From NCBI GenBank assembly GCA_016212185.1, contig JACRGX010000101.1, positions 1 to 32,936 of the forward strand: DNA of 32,936 nt, in the 5' to 3' direction. How positions within the stretch are numbered: position 1 is the stretch's first letter; the number at the start of each line of letters is the position of its first letter. Under the pieces are notes generated by a model. The model was not told the origin of the DNA, made no database searches, and saw only the letters and a list, made by a program, of their open reading frames with translations. Both the position numbers and the translations under genes were made by a program. The stretch is from Nitrospirota bacterium (GTDB lineage Bacteria > Nitrospirota > Thermodesulfovibrionia > UBA6902 > DSMQ01). Of this stretch, positions 32,104 to 32,936 are shown in pieces.

Positions 32104-32936
32104 ATGCTTTGGGATGTCATAATTGTTGGCGGAGGCCCTGCAGGCCTTACTGCAGGGCTTTATACTTCAAGGGCGCGGCTTAAAAGCCTTCTTGTTGAAA
32201 AGGCCTTTGCCGGCGGTCAGGTCACAACCACAGAATGGATTGAAAACTATCCTGGTTTTGATGAGGCTGTCTCCGGCATTGAACTTTCCCAGCGGATGGA
32301 AAAACAGGCAAAAAAGTTCGGACTTGAGATTATTCAAGGCAGTGTCCGGGAAATTTCAATAGACGGCAAGATAAAAAAGGTGCTGTTTGAAAACGGAGAA
32401 GCTTATGAGGCAAAGAGCATAATCCTCTGCACAGGCGCAAACCCGAAGCCGCTGAATATTGACGGAGAGGAAAAATTTAGGGGCAGGGGAGTTTCATATT
32501 GCGCGGTCTGCGACGGTGCATTTTTTAAGGGCAAACGCCTGGCAGTCATAGGCGGCGGCAATTCCGCAGTTGAAGAGGCGCTGTTCCTGACAAAATTTGC
32601 CGAGATTGTTTATATAGTGCACAGGAGGGACCAGCTAAGGGCTGAAAAAATTATACAAGAGCGGGCCTTTTCAAACCCTAAGATAAAACTCATCTGGAAT
32701 TCTGTGCCGGAGAAAATAGACGGGGATGATACCGTTACCGCATTATTTCTTAAAAATGTAAAGACCGGTAAAAGCGCAAAGCTTGATGTCGGAGGCGTCT
32801 TCGTTTACGTCGGCTATAATCCTAATACAGAGCTTCTTAAAAATATCGCTGCGCTGAACAAAAATAATTACATCATCACTGATGATGCAATGGCAACATC
32901 ACAGCCGGGCTTTTTTGCGGCAGGCGATGTAAGGCA
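32104..32936 (+). CDS. trxB: Thioredoxin reductase, 3'-truncated by window edge
   Basis: FAD/NADPH disulfide reductase that recycles TrxA. The frame from ATG 32104 stays open to the window end (277 residues of about 305). FAD-binding motif VIIVGGGPAGLTAGLY (5-20), the redox-active CAVC (Cys133, Cys136) in SYCAVCDGAFF, the NADPH motif VIGGGNSAVEEA, HRRDQLRA, and the C-terminal FFAAGDVR at the very end are all present. It follows trxA by 8 bp with no separate promoter. Flavodoxin/ferredoxin-dependent relatives share the fold, but the GGGNSA and HRR residues favour NADPH use. Confidence 0.96.
   Translation, partial: MLWDVIIVGGGPAGLTAGLYTSRARLKSLLVEKAFAGGQVTTTEWIENYPGFDEAVSGIELSQRMEKQAKKFGLEIIQGSVREISIDGKIKKVLFENGEAYEAKSIILCTGANPKPLNIDGEEKFRGRGVSYCAVCDGAFFKGKRLAVIGGGNSAVEEALFLTKFAEIVYIVHRRDQLRAEKIIQERAFSNPKIKLIWNSVPEKIDGDDTVTALFLKNVKTGKSAKLDVGGVFVYVGYNPNTELLKNIAALNKNNYIITDDAMATSQPGFFAAGDVR

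Overview
The window (about 33 kb, both strands coding, moderate GC) reads as chromosomal backbone of a Gram-negative, probably anaerobic or microaerophilic bacterium. The gene set is AhbD-type haem synthase, futalosine-pathway MqnE, a PEP-CTERM/exosortase substrate, a cytoplasmic Fe-S/molybdopterin enzyme and a HydG-like protein in the thiamine operon. Together with the style of interspersed repeats this suggests Nitrospirota (Thermodesulfovibrionia-like) or a neighbouring deep lineage. That placement is inference; no rRNA gene is present.

Layout. 1-3304 (+): end of pyrH, frr, gap, pgk. 3427-3876 (-): smpB. 3936-7455 (+): hemW, an ahbD-like radical SAM gene and hemE, a haem module. 7675-8412 (-): short CinA-type protein. 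8993-9802 (+): PEP-CTERM protein behind a sigma-54-type promoter, followed by a terminator and a parS-like palindrome. 10018-11061 (+): tsaD. 11624-15901 (-): lgt, lspA, ileS. 16118-16417 (+): small membrane protein. 16750-19086 (+): polar amino acid ABC transporter (ATPase and two permeases, one apparently starting at AUU). 19184-22564 (+): a 1126-residue fusion of a four-cluster ferredoxin subunit with a molybdopterin oxidoreductase. 22812-23687 (+): papain-like peptidase without signal peptide or propeptide. 23767-29275 (-): thiamine operon, reading promoter, TPP riboswitch, terminator, hydG/thiH-like gene, thiS, thiG, thiE, thiC. 29272-30498 (-): mqnE. 30619-31461 (-): htpX. 31769-end (+): trxA and the start of trxB.

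The most unusual content is between and inside the genes. (1) Six copies of a 146-170 bp imperfect palindrome (called PE here) share a directional internal architecture, but each has its own self-complementary arms. (2) Three copies of a second element (called TJ here) occur only in the thiamine operon. Their 21-23 bp arms differ between copies yet pair almost perfectly within each, the only mismatches being G.U, which looks like covariation. (3) Low-complexity and palindromic repeats that are common in the spacers also interrupt conserved enzymes in frame (hemW, tsaD, ileS, the Mo oxidoreductase, thiE, mqnE), about eleven times. (4) Several genes (smpB, hemW, ahbD, cinA) have an extended -10 box 5-9 nt before ATG and no Shine-Dalgarno sequence, suggesting leaderless mRNAs.

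All functional names come from reading motifs by eye; no database search was run.
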